DNA of 10,500 bases, taken from positions 1-10,500 of the forward strand of contig CALAVD010000169.1 in NCBI GenBank assembly GCA_937892085.1, written 5' to 3'. The notes under the pieces are model-generated. The model worked only from the letters and a program-made list of their open reading frames with translations. It was not told where the DNA came from and did no database searches. The translations under genes and the position numbers were made by a program. This document shows, in pieces, positions 1-7,676 of this stretch; position 1 is the first letter of the stretch, and every line of letters begins with the position of its first letter. The DNA is from an uncultured Prevotellaceae bacterium. GTDB taxonomy: Bacteria; Bacteroidota; Bacteroidia; Bacteroidales; Muribaculaceae.

Positions 1-348
1 GGGCATCAGGGGCAACTGCCCGACCCTCGCATGCGCCGCCATGCGAGCCGCCGCGGTTACGACCTCACGCACCGTGCCCGTCCCATCACGAGCGACGACT
101 TCGACCGCTTCGACATCATCGTTGCGATGGACGAGAGCAACCGCCGCAACCTCATGCACATGGCGTCGTCGCCAGCACAGCAGTCAAAAATTGTGATGAT
201 GGGCAACTACATCGTGAAGCTCCGCGCCCACTACGACTATGTGCCCGACCCCTACTACGAAGGTTCCGAGGGCTTTGAGCTGGCTCTTGACCTGCTCGAA
301 GAGGCGTGCGAGAATCTACTTAACGACATAATCAACAACAAACTATAA
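1..348 (+). CDS. Low-molecular-weight protein tyrosine phosphatase, C-terminal part (5' end outside window)
   Basis: The reading frame is open from base 1, so the gene starts upstream. The visible 115 residues match the last three quarters of the cytoplasmic LMW-PTP family, which is about 150-160 residues long. Seen: a D-P-R-M-R-x-H-A-x-R-R-G-Y-D segment typical of the region after the active site, the R-A-R-P-I segment, the F-D-x-I-V-A-M-D strand, and the P-D-P-Y-Y motif (bases 244-258), whose Asp (codon 247-249) is the family's general acid. The nucleophile loop (C-x5-R) would lie upstream and cannot be checked. The family removes phosphate from tyrosine and sometimes regulates exopolysaccharide kinases; the substrate here is unknown. 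The stop lies 5 bp before the GH20 start, which suggests co-transcription. Confidence 0.9.
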   Translation, partial: GHQGQLPDPRMRRHASRRGYDLTHRARPITSDDFDRFDIIVAMDESNRRNLMHMASSPAQQSKIVMMGNYIVKLRAHYDYVPDPYYEGSEGFELALDLLEEACENLLNDIINNKL

Positions 349-353
349 ATGCA

Positions 354-2813
354 ATGCAAACACTAAGCATCAAGGCTCTGCTCATAGCGGCAGTAGTTTC
401 AACGACCTCAATAACAGCTCTTTCACAAGCCCCCATCAGCGTGCGGTGGGATATGGGAACCAACGACGCTAAGCCAGGCTACTACAGCTCACGACTGGTC
501 ATTAAGAATGTGAGTGGCGCTCCACTTGACGACAACTGGATGTTCTTTTTCAACCAGTTTTCACGAAAGACCGAGCTCTCCCCCACTTGCCCCGTTGACA
601 TCAAAGAAGTCTCCACCACCTATTACCAGGTGAAGCCCAATGAGCGCTACGCCACTCTTGCCGCTGGCGACTCGCTGGTCATCGACATGATGATGAAGGG
701 AAAATTCGTGAACCTGTGGTATGCGCCTAATGGCGGTCACGTGGTTCTCAATGGCGACACCCACCACCCTATCGCCGTCGCCATTGAGCGCAGCGAGCTC
801 AAGGAGATGGGACAGTGGAGCGCTACCACCAATTATCCCGACGGCAATCGCGTTTATAAGATAAATGAGGAATTGCAAAATGGTTTCATCGACAAGACCC
901 CCTTCCACATCCTGCCCACACCCAAGCAGGAGACACTCAACAGTGCTGGTGTCGAGGTTCGTCTCCCAAACCTTGTCTCATTCAAAGCCCCTCCTTTCTT
1001 CAAGAGCCGCAAACACAACATTGGGCGAGTGAAGAAATTTCTCACTCAAAACCTTGCATTTTATGGCATTCACATCATGAGTGACTGTCCCTTTGTGATT
1101 GAGGCGAGACTTGACAAGACGCTGAGCACCAACACTGAGCATTATGAACTTGAAGTAACCGACTCATGCATAGTAATCACTGGCGTGAGCGACGTGGCAC
1201 TGCTCAACGGCGCCAAGACCCTTGTGTCAGCTCTAAGCCACTCCAAACGCAACACGCTGCCCCTGGGCAAAGTAGTTGACGAGCCCGACTTCGCCTATCG
1301 TGGTTTCATGGCCGACATCGCCCGTAATTTCTATGGTCTCAACGACCTTAAGAAACTCGTGGACTTGCTTGCACTTTATAAAATCAACACCATTCAGTTT
1401 CATTTTGCCGACGATGAGGCATGGCGACTGGAGATTCCTGGCCTGCCCGAGCTCACGCAAGTGGCATCGCGGCGAGGCTGCACACTCAACGAGTTAGAAG
1501 ACGGATTTCTTGCCCAGATTTTTGACGGCAACGGCAACCCTAATGACTTGAGTCAGAGTGCAAACGGATTTCTCACCCGTGAGCAGTTCATTGAGTTCTT
1601 GCGCTATGCCTATGACCACGGCATCAAGGTTATTCCTGAGATTGACACCCCAGGGCACTCACGCGCTGCCATTGTGGCGATGAAATACCGATATAACAAG
1701 CTTGCCGCCACCAATCTAAAGAAAGCACAGGAATTCATGCTTTGGGATCCCGACGACAAGGGCGGCTACCAGTCAGTACAGGCATACGCCAACAATGTGC
1801 TCAATCCTGCTCAAGAAGGCACTTATCGTTTTCTTGGAAAGGTGGTTGGCGAACTCCAGAAGATGTATCGTGCCGCTGGCTTGAAGCTCGACATAGTGCA
1901 CTTAGGTGGCGACGAAGTGGCAAGCCACTGCTGGGACAACAGCCCTGCCGTGAAGTCTCTCATGGCAAAGATGAATATGAAAGACACTCACACCATGATG
2001 GAGCACTACATCGACCGAGTGAGTGAGATGCTCATCAAGCGCGGCATCAAGATTGAGGGTTGGCAAGAAGTAGCGCTCAATCACAACGATGAGTTCAACA
2101 AGCGCGTGGCACCACGCTTTGCCGGTGTTAACGCGTGGAGCACCATTGGCAGCCGCATCGAGGTACCCTACAAGATTGCCAACGCAGGCTACCCAACCAT
2201 TCTCTCGAATGTGGATAAATTCTACATGGACATGGGCTACAGCATGCACCAGTATGAGCAGGGTCTGCACTGGGGCGGCTCAGTCAACGAGTTTGACTCT
2301 TGGAGCGCCGAACCCTGGAACCTATATGGCGACAATGCTGAGGGCAAGACGCAGCTCACCCGTCGCGGCAACATCATTGGCGTGCAGGCGCAACTATGGG
2401 GCGAGACCCTGCGCAATTTCGGCGAGGTGGAAATGCTTCTCATTCCCAAGATTTTTGGTGTCGCTGAACGAGGATGGAATGGCACACCGCAATGGTCTGG
2501 CGACGAGGAGGCGATGAAGCATGCCATGCAAGACTATAACATCAACATTGCCGCATGGGAACTGCCTATGCTCCACAAGCGCGGTTACAACTTCCACCTT
2601 GCCCAGCCCGGCATTATCGTTGAAGACGGCATGTTATTGGCAAATGCCCAATACCTCATGGCCGAAGTGCGCTACACCCTCGACGGGAGCAAGCCAACCT
2701 CGACCTCCCCACTGTGGACACAACCTGTACCAGTTCCTGAAGACTGGGAACTCATTAAGGCAAAAGCGTTCTATTTAGGTAAAGAAAGTGTAACAACCTA
2801 CTTTTTTAAGTAA
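354..2813 (+). CDS. Exported GH20 beta-N-acetylhexosaminidase
   Basis: Hydrolyses terminal beta-linked GlcNAc or GalNAc from glycans, chitooligosaccharides or peptidoglycan fragments. Residues 1-26 form a signal peptide (hydrophobic 6-23, likely cleavage after A-L-S-Q-A) with no lipobox Cys, so the protein is periplasmic or secreted. Order: an N-terminal carbohydrate-binding-like domain of chitobiases (about 27-170), the GH20b alpha/beta domain (about 185-310), the GH20 TIM barrel (about 312-720), and a chitobiase C-terminal domain with Y-T-L-D-G-S-K-P-T (about 750-819). Barrel motifs seen: Y-R-G-F-M-A-D-I-A-R (315-324), H-F-A-D-D-E-A-W-R-L-E (350-360), D-T-P-G-H-S (431-436), H-L-G-G-D-E (516-521) and L-W-G-E (681-684). 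D520 and E521 are the acetamido-orienting Asp and the acid/base Glu of the substrate-assisted mechanism, so the enzyme looks intact. The start at 354 gives a clean signal peptide; an ATG at 349 stops after five codons. Exact substrate cannot be read from sequence. Confidence 0.95.
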   Translation: MQTLSIKALLIAAVVSTTSITALSQAPISVRWDMGTNDAKPGYYSSRLVIKNVSGAPLDDNWMFFFNQFSRKTELSPTCPVDIKEVSTTYYQVKPNERYATLAAGDSLVIDMMMKGKFVNLWYAPNGGHVVLNGDTHHPIAVAIERSELKEMGQWSATTNYPDGNRVYKINEELQNGFIDKTPFHILPTPKQETLNSAGVEVRLPNLVSFKAPPFFKSRKHNIGRVKKFLTQNLAFYGIHIMSDCPFVIEARLDKTLSTNTEHYELEVTDSCIVITGVSDVALLNGAKTLVSALSHSKRNTLPLGKVVDEPDFAYRGFMADIARNFYGLNDLKKLVDLLALYKINTIQFHFADDEAWRLEIPGLPELTQVASRRGCTLNELEDGFLAQIFDGNGNPNDLSQSANGFLTREQFIEFLRYAYDHGIKVIPEIDTPGHSRAAIVAMKYRYNKLAATNLKKAQEFMLWDPDDKGGYQSVQAYANNVLNPAQEGTYRFLGKVVGELQKMYRAAGLKLDIVHLGGDEVASHCWDNSPAVKSLMAKMNMKDTHTMMEHYIDRVSEMLIKRGIKIEGWQEVALNHNDEFNKRVAPRFAGVNAWSTIGSRIEVPYKIANAGYPTILSNVDKFYMDMGYSMHQYEQGLHWGGSVNEFDSWSAEPWNLYGDNAEGKTQLTRRGNIIGVQAQLWGETLRNFGEVEMLLIPKIFGVAERGWNGTPQWSGDEEAMKHAMQDYNINIAAWELPMLHKRGYNFHLAQPGIIVEDGMLLANAQYLMAEVRYTLDGSKPTSTSPLWTQPVPVPEDWELIKAKAFYLGKESVTTYFFK

Positions 2814-2862
2814 CCCCAAACTATTCATTTGAATTAAATTTTATAAAAATACTTTGAAAAAT

Positions 2863-2893
2863 TTTGTCATAATAATAAAAAAATATATTTTTG
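2863..2893 (+). promoter_or_regulatory. Bacteroidetes-type sigma-ABfr promoter
   Basis: TTTG at 2863-2866 and TATTTTTG at 2886-2893 are separated by 19 bp. They match the known Bacteroides promoter pattern (TTTG near -33, TAnnTTTG near -7) exactly at the conserved positions. A start about 5-8 bp downstream would give a 5' leader near 80 nt, very AT-rich, before the ATG at 2980. The surrounding 166-bp gap (2814-2979) holds no gene and no clear hairpin terminator for the upstream GH20 gene. AT richness makes chance matches more likely, so the call rests on both boxes and their spacing. Confidence 0.6.
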
Positions 2894-2979
2894 TGATTTA
2901 AAAAATAACAACTCTCTATCGACTAATGATAAAAATTTTTTTTAATTAACTTTTTTATTAACTAAATTTTTCTGCTATT

Positions 2980-4803
2980 ATGAAGAAATTTTTACTTCTC
3001 GCAGCTTTCTTTGCTGCACTGACAATGAGCGCACAGGAGTTCACGCTCACCGAAGTAACCAGCACCCCCAATGTCCCCACCGACCGCTTGAACAACCGTC
3101 AAGGCTTCGGCATGGACGGCAAGTTCATCGTTATGGACAAGGTTCTTGGCCAGATCAACTTCTACAATGCTGAGGATGGCGCAGTTGAGAGCACTCTCGA
3201 GACTGGCGCTACTGCAAGCTGGCCCGCAGTCACTCGCGACGATGCCGGCAACATCATTGCTCGCGTTGACAACAGTTGGCCAGGCAACTTTATGGCCGAC
3301 ACTACCATCATGAAGATTTTCCCCGCTGGCGGTGGCGACCCCATTGATGTTGAAGGCAACATCTTCGCCGACTTCGCAAGCGAGAACGGCCGTTGCGACT
3401 TCTTCAGCTTCGCTGAGGGCAACGTGATGGACGAGGACGAGGGCGGTATCCTCTGGATTGTGACTGCCAACTCTACCGGCATCCTCAAGGTGCCTTTCCT
3501 TGGTGGCGAGCTCGATGCCGACCACATCGCACTGTTCGCACTCAACGGCGCTGCTCTGTCACCCACCAGCTCTACAGTAGTTAACCCCTACATCGCTGTT
3601 GACGGCACCAAGCACTACATGCTGTGGACCCGCAACGCTCAGCCCATCGACATGGTGATGAACGATGACGAGGACGCCTTTGAGGCAACTACCTTCACCC
3701 TTCCCAACAAGGGCGCGACCAATGGTTGCTTCCCACTCACATTTGGCGGCAAAGACCTGGTTATCTACACCACTCTGCCTAACTATGGCAACGCTTGGGC
3801 CATCGCCGAGAAGGGTGCCGAGGAGCCCATCGCAGTGGTTGATGAGATTCCCGGCTTCGTTACCAACGGCTTCCAGTGCAACTGGCTCAACGCCGAGGTT
3901 GTCAGCGACACTAAGGCTATCATCTATCAGTACTTCCCCGGCAACTTCTTCAAGACCTACGAGCTCACTCTACCAAGTGACGAGCACACTTATGCTGTAG
4001 CCGGCGCACCTGCTGCTCTGTTTGGCATGGAGAACGACTGGGATCCCGTTGCTGCTCCCGAGATGACTTTCAACGAGGAGAATGGACTCTATGAGTGGAC
4101 AAGCGCTGAGACTGCTCTTGAGGCTGGAAACATCGAGTTCAAGGTGGTTCAAGACCACGCTTGGGACGTTTGCTTCCCCGAGAACAACTATGTAGTTGGC
4201 GTTGAAGAGAATGGCACTTACACCCTTTATGTTACTTACAACCCCGAGAACAATGAGGTTAACGCAACACTCAACGCAGTTGAGCAACCTGCTAAGGTTT
4301 ACATCATTGGCGAGGTTAACGGCAACAACTGGGCAACCAACGTAGGTGTTGAGATGGAGACTGAGGATGGTGTTATCTTCACTTCAGACGTAACTCTCCT
4401 GCGCAACGACAGAGTTGACGAAGTAGAGGGCAACAAGTATTGCTACTTCAGCTTCGCTACCAAGCTCATGGAAGATCCTGCCGACTGGGACGGCCTCCTG
4501 CCTTACCGCTTTGGTGCTGTGAGCGAGGGCGACTTCCGCTTCTACAAGAACATGATGAACTTGCCTCTGGCTCTCACCTTCGACAACGGCCAGGCATTCC
4601 AGGTAGAGGAAGGCACCTACACCCTCACAGTTGACATGGAGAACATGACCCTCACCATCAATGGCGAGAGCCTCACCGGCATCGAGGACATCAACGTTAG
4701 CAACAACGTTAAGAGTGGCCGCTACAATCTCCTTGGCCAGCCCGTTAACGAGAACTACAAGGGTATCGTTATCGAGAATGGCGTGAAGAAGATTCAAAAA
4801 TAA
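2980..4803 (+). CDS. Secreted multidomain protein with Por/T9SS-like C-terminal tail, function unknown
   Basis: A 607-residue exported protein. Residues 1-19 are a signal peptide (cleavage near M-S-A-Q). Residues about 25-335 consist of short repeated beta strands resembling a beta-propeller (for example G-F-G-M-D-G-K-F-I-V-M-D and W-P-A-V-T-R-D-D-A-G-N). Two probable beta-sandwich modules follow: about 338-433, with E-F-K-V-V-Q-D-H-A-W-D, resembles starch-binding or pullulanase E-set modules; about 438-562, with V-Y-I-I-G-E-V-N-G-N-N-W, resembles SusE/SusF-type repeats. The tail (about 567-607), with R-Y-N-L-L-G-Q-P-V-N and K-G-I-V-I-E-N-G, resembles the Por secretion sorting domain of Bacteroidetes. 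I infer surface or secreted glycan or adhesin function; no catalytic motif is visible. A good promoter lies upstream and a strong terminator downstream, so it is probably monocistronic. Codons such as GTT, GCT and ACT become noticeably frequent in the 3' half, unlike the neighbours, which may reflect high expression. Confidence 0.85.
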   Translation: MKKFLLLAAFFAALTMSAQEFTLTEVTSTPNVPTDRLNNRQGFGMDGKFIVMDKVLGQINFYNAEDGAVESTLETGATASWPAVTRDDAGNIIARVDNSWPGNFMADTTIMKIFPAGGGDPIDVEGNIFADFASENGRCDFFSFAEGNVMDEDEGGILWIVTANSTGILKVPFLGGELDADHIALFALNGAALSPTSSTVVNPYIAVDGTKHYMLWTRNAQPIDMVMNDDEDAFEATTFTLPNKGATNGCFPLTFGGKDLVIYTTLPNYGNAWAIAEKGAEEPIAVVDEIPGFVTNGFQCNWLNAEVVSDTKAIIYQYFPGNFFKTYELTLPSDEHTYAVAGAPAALFGMENDWDPVAAPEMTFNEENGLYEWTSAETALEAGNIEFKVVQDHAWDVCFPENNYVVGVEENGTYTLYVTYNPENNEVNATLNAVEQPAKVYIIGEVNGNNWATNVGVEMETEDGVIFTSDVTLLRNDRVDEVEGNKYCYFSFATKLMEDPADWDGLLPYRFGAVSEGDFRFYKNMMNLPLALTFDNGQAFQVEEGTYTLTVDMENMTLTINGESLTGIEDINVSNNVKSGRYNLLGQPVNENYKGIVIENGVKKIQK

Positions 4804-4846
4804 TCGAATCCGGTCATTAACAACCGACTTTTAGTCAAAAACATTT

Positions 4847-4880
4847 TAAGGGTATTCACCTCACAGGGTGAATACCCTTA
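4847..4880 (+). terminator. Strong hairpin terminator after the secreted protein gene
   Basis: Left arm 4847-4860 and right arm 4867-4880 pair over 14 bp without mismatch (core GGGTATTCACC with GGTGAATACCC), with a 6-nt loop at 4861-4866. The stem lies about 45 bp after the stop at 4803. It is followed by TTTAAGG, a weak T tract, so termination is inferred mainly from the stem. A T-rich run (TTTTAG) lies just before it. Confidence 0.7.
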
Positions 4881-4881
4881 T

Positions 4882-5064
4882 TTAAGGTGGGTTCTATAAA
4901 TTAATAAAATGTTGAGATGGGTTCTTGGTTGTTTTTGTTTCTTTTCGGCATCTGCTTCGTTAAATCCTTGCAACATAGCCCGCTATGCCGCTGCTGCTTT
5001 AACTTCGCATCTGCTCGAAAATAAATCAAAAACATCTCAAGTTAATTTATAGAACCCACCTTAA
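4882..5064. repeat. 183-bp palindromic (MITE-like) repeat element, copy 1
   Basis: The ends are perfect 23-bp inverted repeats: 4882-4904 and 5042-5064, core AGGTGGGTTCTATAAATT. Inside them the two halves continue to mirror each other with gaps: TTGAGATG at 4912-4919 against its complement near 5033-5040, the TTTTTG/ATTTTCG stretches, and finally CATAGC-CC-GCTATG at the centre (4974-4987). Transcribed, the whole element would fold into one long imperfect hairpin. A second copy begins at 10450 in opposite orientation. Possible flanking duplications (TA or TTAA) cannot be told apart because the ends are themselves palindromic. No transposase is present, so mobilisation in trans would be required. 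The gap 4804-5142 otherwise holds only the terminator and an AT-rich leader, with no convincing promoter for the receptor. Confidence 0.85.
4909..5052 (+). other. 47-codon open frame inside the palindromic element (coding status doubtful)
   Basis: An ATG at 4909 opens a frame of 47 codons that ends at TAG 5050-5052, inside the right terminal repeat. The peptide starts with M-L-R-W-V-L-G-C-F-C-F-F, a hydrophobic stretch, and continues with N-I-A-R-Y-A-A-A-A-L. In the second copy (10459-10500, minus strand) the same frame is open to the window edge and uses the same stop, with one substitution, Ser to Pro at position 43. No ribosome binding site is evident and the DNA is constrained by its hairpin structure, so it may be a by-product of the repeat rather than a gene. 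Confidence 0.2.
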
Positions 5065-5142
5065 TTGCTTTTTGCCACTCATTTTTTGAGGTTATAGGAA
5101 AGCAAAAATACTAACACGCACATTTTCTCGTTATATTAAATA

Positions 5143-7551
5143 ATGAGAAATATAATAATGAAGATTGCCTTGCTCGCGGCGATGACCGTCACGGCACTGG
5201 CAATGAACGGACAGATTAAAATCACTGGCACGGTTGTCGATGAGTTTGACAACCCCATTGAATTTGCGTCGGTGCGCATTCACGGCACCATGCTTGGTGT
5301 GAACACCGACTTGAATGGAAAATATGAGATAACCGTTCCGCCGAAGGACACTATCGAGGTAGTGTTCTCATGCATTGGCTACAGCGATGTCAAGCGACGC
5401 CTCATCAAGCCGGTGAGCCCGGTTACCCTGAGCCCCAAGCTCTACAAGAGCACAATAGAGCTTGAAGAGGTACAAGTCACAGAATACAAGAAGCAAACCA
5501 ACACGATGCAGGACATCGACGTGGAAGTCGCCAAGATGACACCCAGCGCCAGTGGCAACACCGTGGAAAATGTGCTCACCACCCAAGCGGGCGTGAGCAG
5601 CAAGAACGAGATGAGTGCCCAGTACATGGTGCGTGGTGGCACCTACGACGAGAACAGCGTCTATATCAACGGCATTGAGGTATATCGCCCCCAGCTGGTC
5701 ACCAACGGCCAGCAAGAGGGCTTGAGCATCATCAATGGCGACATGGTGCAGAAGGTGGCATTCTCCACCGGTGGCTTCAACGCTGAGTATAGCGACAAAA
5801 TGTCGAGTGTGCTCGATATCACCTATAAAGAGCCGCAGAGCTTTGAGGGCAGCCTTAATGCCAGCCTGCAAGGAGGCTCGCTCACCTTAGGACACAGCAG
5901 CAGCAAGTTCTCGCAGATGCACGGCGTGCGCTACAAGCGCAACTCGTCGATGCTTGGGTCCTTAGAGTCGAAGGGCGAGTACGACCCACAATTCTTTGAC
6001 TATCAAACCCACATCGTGCTCAAGCCAAGCAAGAAATTCAAGGTGTCGCTGCTGGGCAACGTGTCGATCAACGACTACCGCTTCACACCAGCCAATCGCG
6101 AGACAAGTTTCGGCACCTCGACCAACGCCAAGTCGTTCCTCGTGTATTTCGACGGTCAAGAAAAAGACAAGTTCCACACCTATTTTGGAGCTCTGCAATT
6201 AAACTATAAATTCAATGACAAAGGCACCGACCTCACACTCACTGGCTCAGCTTACCGTACCGACGAGCTGGTGGCCTACGACATCCACGGCGAGTACTGG
6301 CTGGACGAGGCCGGCACAGGCGGTGACGGTGGTGTGGGGGGTGAGCTGGGCGTGGGCAAGTATCACGAGCATGCCCGCAACCGCCTGAAAATAAATGTCT
6401 ATAGTGCGTCGCTAAAGGGCAATATAGGCCTTAACAATAACAACATCAGCTATGGCTTGCAGCTGCGCCACGACGTGTTCTATGAGCGCTCTCGCGAGTG
6501 GCAGTGGCGTGACTCGGCAGGCTACTCCCTGCCACACATCCCCGACGAGGTCAACGTCATCTACAACATGACCTCAAGCAACGACCTTAGCACCAACCGC
6601 CTCTCGGCATTCGTCCAGGACACCTACCGCCTTTATTCAGGCGCAGGAGCCTTCACCTTCAACTTGGGCGTGCGCTACAGCTATTGGGACTTCAACAAGG
6701 AGTCGCTCATCTCGCCACGTTTCAGCATTGGCTATGTGCCTGAGCGCAACAACCGCTTTGCCATGCGCCTGGCGGGAGGCCTATATTACCAGTCGCCGTT
6801 CTACAAGGAATACCGCATTCAGACGATTGACGAAAATGGCAACTCGGTGATAACCCTCAACCGCGACATCAAGTCGCAACGAAGCATCCACATTATACTT
6901 GGTGGCGACTACTCGTTCAGAGCTTTGAACCGCCCCTTCAAGCTCACCACCGAGGTTTATTACAAGAACTTGAGCAATATGATCCCCTACGAGGTTGACA
7001 ACCTCAAGATGAACTATAGCGGCGAAAACACCTCAAAGGGATATATCGCTGGTATCGATTTCAAGATTTTCGGACAATTTGTGGAAGGCACCGACTCGTG
7101 GATTAGCTTCTCTCTGATGAAGACGCAAGAGGAGCTTAACGGAGTGAAAGTGCCATTGCCTACCGACCAGCGCTACAGCGTGGCGATTTTCTTCACCGAC
7201 TATTTCCCCAAGTTCCCGCGCATCAAGTTCAGCCTCAAGGGAATAATCAGCGACGGACTGCCCACTACTGCTCCGCTCCGCACCCGCGACGAGGGCTACT
7301 TCCGCCAGCCGTCCTACAAGCGTGTGGATGTGGGCGTGTCCTACATGTTGCTTGGCGAGGATCACAAGCCGTCATCGGGGTTCTTCAGCCACTTCAAGAG
7401 CATATGGCTCGGTCTTGACGTGTTCAACTTGCTCGATATCAGCAACGTGAGCAGCTACTACTGGGTTACCGACGTGAACCGCATCCAGTATGCCGTACCT
7501 AACTACCTAACGCGCAGGCAGATCAACGCACGCCTCACCGTGAACTTCTAA
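5143..7551 (+). CDS. TonB-dependent outer-membrane receptor (orphan, no SusD partner)
   Basis: An 802-residue outer-membrane beta-barrel transporter energised by TonB-ExbBD. Residues 1-23 are a signal peptide; the start may be M1 (5143) or M6 (5158), both giving one. Residues about 25-105 form the carboxypeptidase-regulatory-like beta-sandwich (I-T-G-T-V-V-D-E, then G-V-N-T-D-L-N-G-K-Y-E-I) common in Bacteroidetes receptors. The plug is about 120-230, with Y-M-V-R-G-G-T-Y-D-E-N-S-V-Y-I-N-G (161-177) and S-T-G-G-F-N-A-E-Y (208-216). The rest is the barrel, ending in A-R-L-T-V-N-F with the terminal Phe used for BAM insertion. It is shorter than typical SusC proteins (about 1000 residues) and no SusD-like lipoprotein gene follows, so the substrate (glycan, siderophore, cobalamin or other) cannot be assigned. 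Gly-rich stretch 391-405 (G-T-G-G-D-G-G-V-G-G) is an odd, probably surface-loop, insertion. Confidence 0.92.
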   Translation: MRNIIMKIALLAAMTVTALAMNGQIKITGTVVDEFDNPIEFASVRIHGTMLGVNTDLNGKYEITVPPKDTIEVVFSCIGYSDVKRRLIKPVSPVTLSPKLYKSTIELEEVQVTEYKKQTNTMQDIDVEVAKMTPSASGNTVENVLTTQAGVSSKNEMSAQYMVRGGTYDENSVYINGIEVYRPQLVTNGQQEGLSIINGDMVQKVAFSTGGFNAEYSDKMSSVLDITYKEPQSFEGSLNASLQGGSLTLGHSSSKFSQMHGVRYKRNSSMLGSLESKGEYDPQFFDYQTHIVLKPSKKFKVSLLGNVSINDYRFTPANRETSFGTSTNAKSFLVYFDGQEKDKFHTYFGALQLNYKFNDKGTDLTLTGSAYRTDELVAYDIHGEYWLDEAGTGGDGGVGGELGVGKYHEHARNRLKINVYSASLKGNIGLNNNNISYGLQLRHDVFYERSREWQWRDSAGYSLPHIPDEVNVIYNMTSSNDLSTNRLSAFVQDTYRLYSGAGAFTFNLGVRYSYWDFNKESLISPRFSIGYVPERNNRFAMRLAGGLYYQSPFYKEYRIQTIDENGNSVITLNRDIKSQRSIHIILGGDYSFRALNRPFKLTTEVYYKNLSNMIPYEVDNLKMNYSGENTSKGYIAGIDFKIFGQFVEGTDSWISFSLMKTQEELNGVKVPLPTDQRYSVAIFFTDYFPKFPRIKFSLKGIISDGLPTTAPLRTRDEGYFRQPSYKRVDVGVSYMLLGEDHKPSSGFFSHFKSIWLGLDVFNLLDISNVSSYYWVTDVNRIQYAVPNYLTRRQINARLTVNF

Positions 7552-7552
7552 C

Positions 7553-7592
7553 AGAGGACAAGAGGACAAGAGGACAAGAGGACAAGAGGACA
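7553..7592 (+). repeat. Tandem octamer repeat, (AGAGGACA)5
   Basis: Five perfect head-to-tail copies of AGAGGACA begin one base after the receptor stop codon. Perfect copies suggest recent expansion by slippage. The array lies in the 125-bp gap before the ROK kinase (7552-7676), which has no clear hairpin terminator and no convincing -7 box, so length changes could affect the receptor mRNA 3' end or the spacing upstream of the kinase. Confidence 0.95.
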
Positions 7593-7676
7593 CTTTATGA
7601 ACTTTTGTTCTTATGTCTAAAAAAAGAGAATTTAGAAATAACAAAATCATATTAACCATTTAAATCAAGAAACATT

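Noticed and set aside
2089..2517. 142-codon open frame on the plus strand in another frame of the GH20 gene
   Set aside because: It overlaps the GH20 catalytic domain, and the Ser/Arg/Ala-rich product has no recognisable features.
2992..3525. 177-codon open frame on the minus strand
   Set aside because: It lies wholly antisense to the secreted protein gene, has no signal or domain, and its composition mirrors the codon bias of the real gene.
5085..5116. Promoter for the TonB receptor (TTTG 5085-5088 with TACTAACA 5109-5116)
   Set aside because: The spacing of 20 bp fits, but the -7 box lacks the TTTG half, so the match is too weak to call.
5143..7551. SusC of a classical SusCD polysaccharide utilisation locus
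   Set aside because: The receptor is about 200 residues shorter than typical SusC and no SusD-like gene follows; the next gene is a ROK kinase.
7553..7592. CRISPR-like array
   Set aside because: The units are 8 bp and directly adjacent with no spacers, and no cas genes are nearby, so it is a simple tandem repeat.
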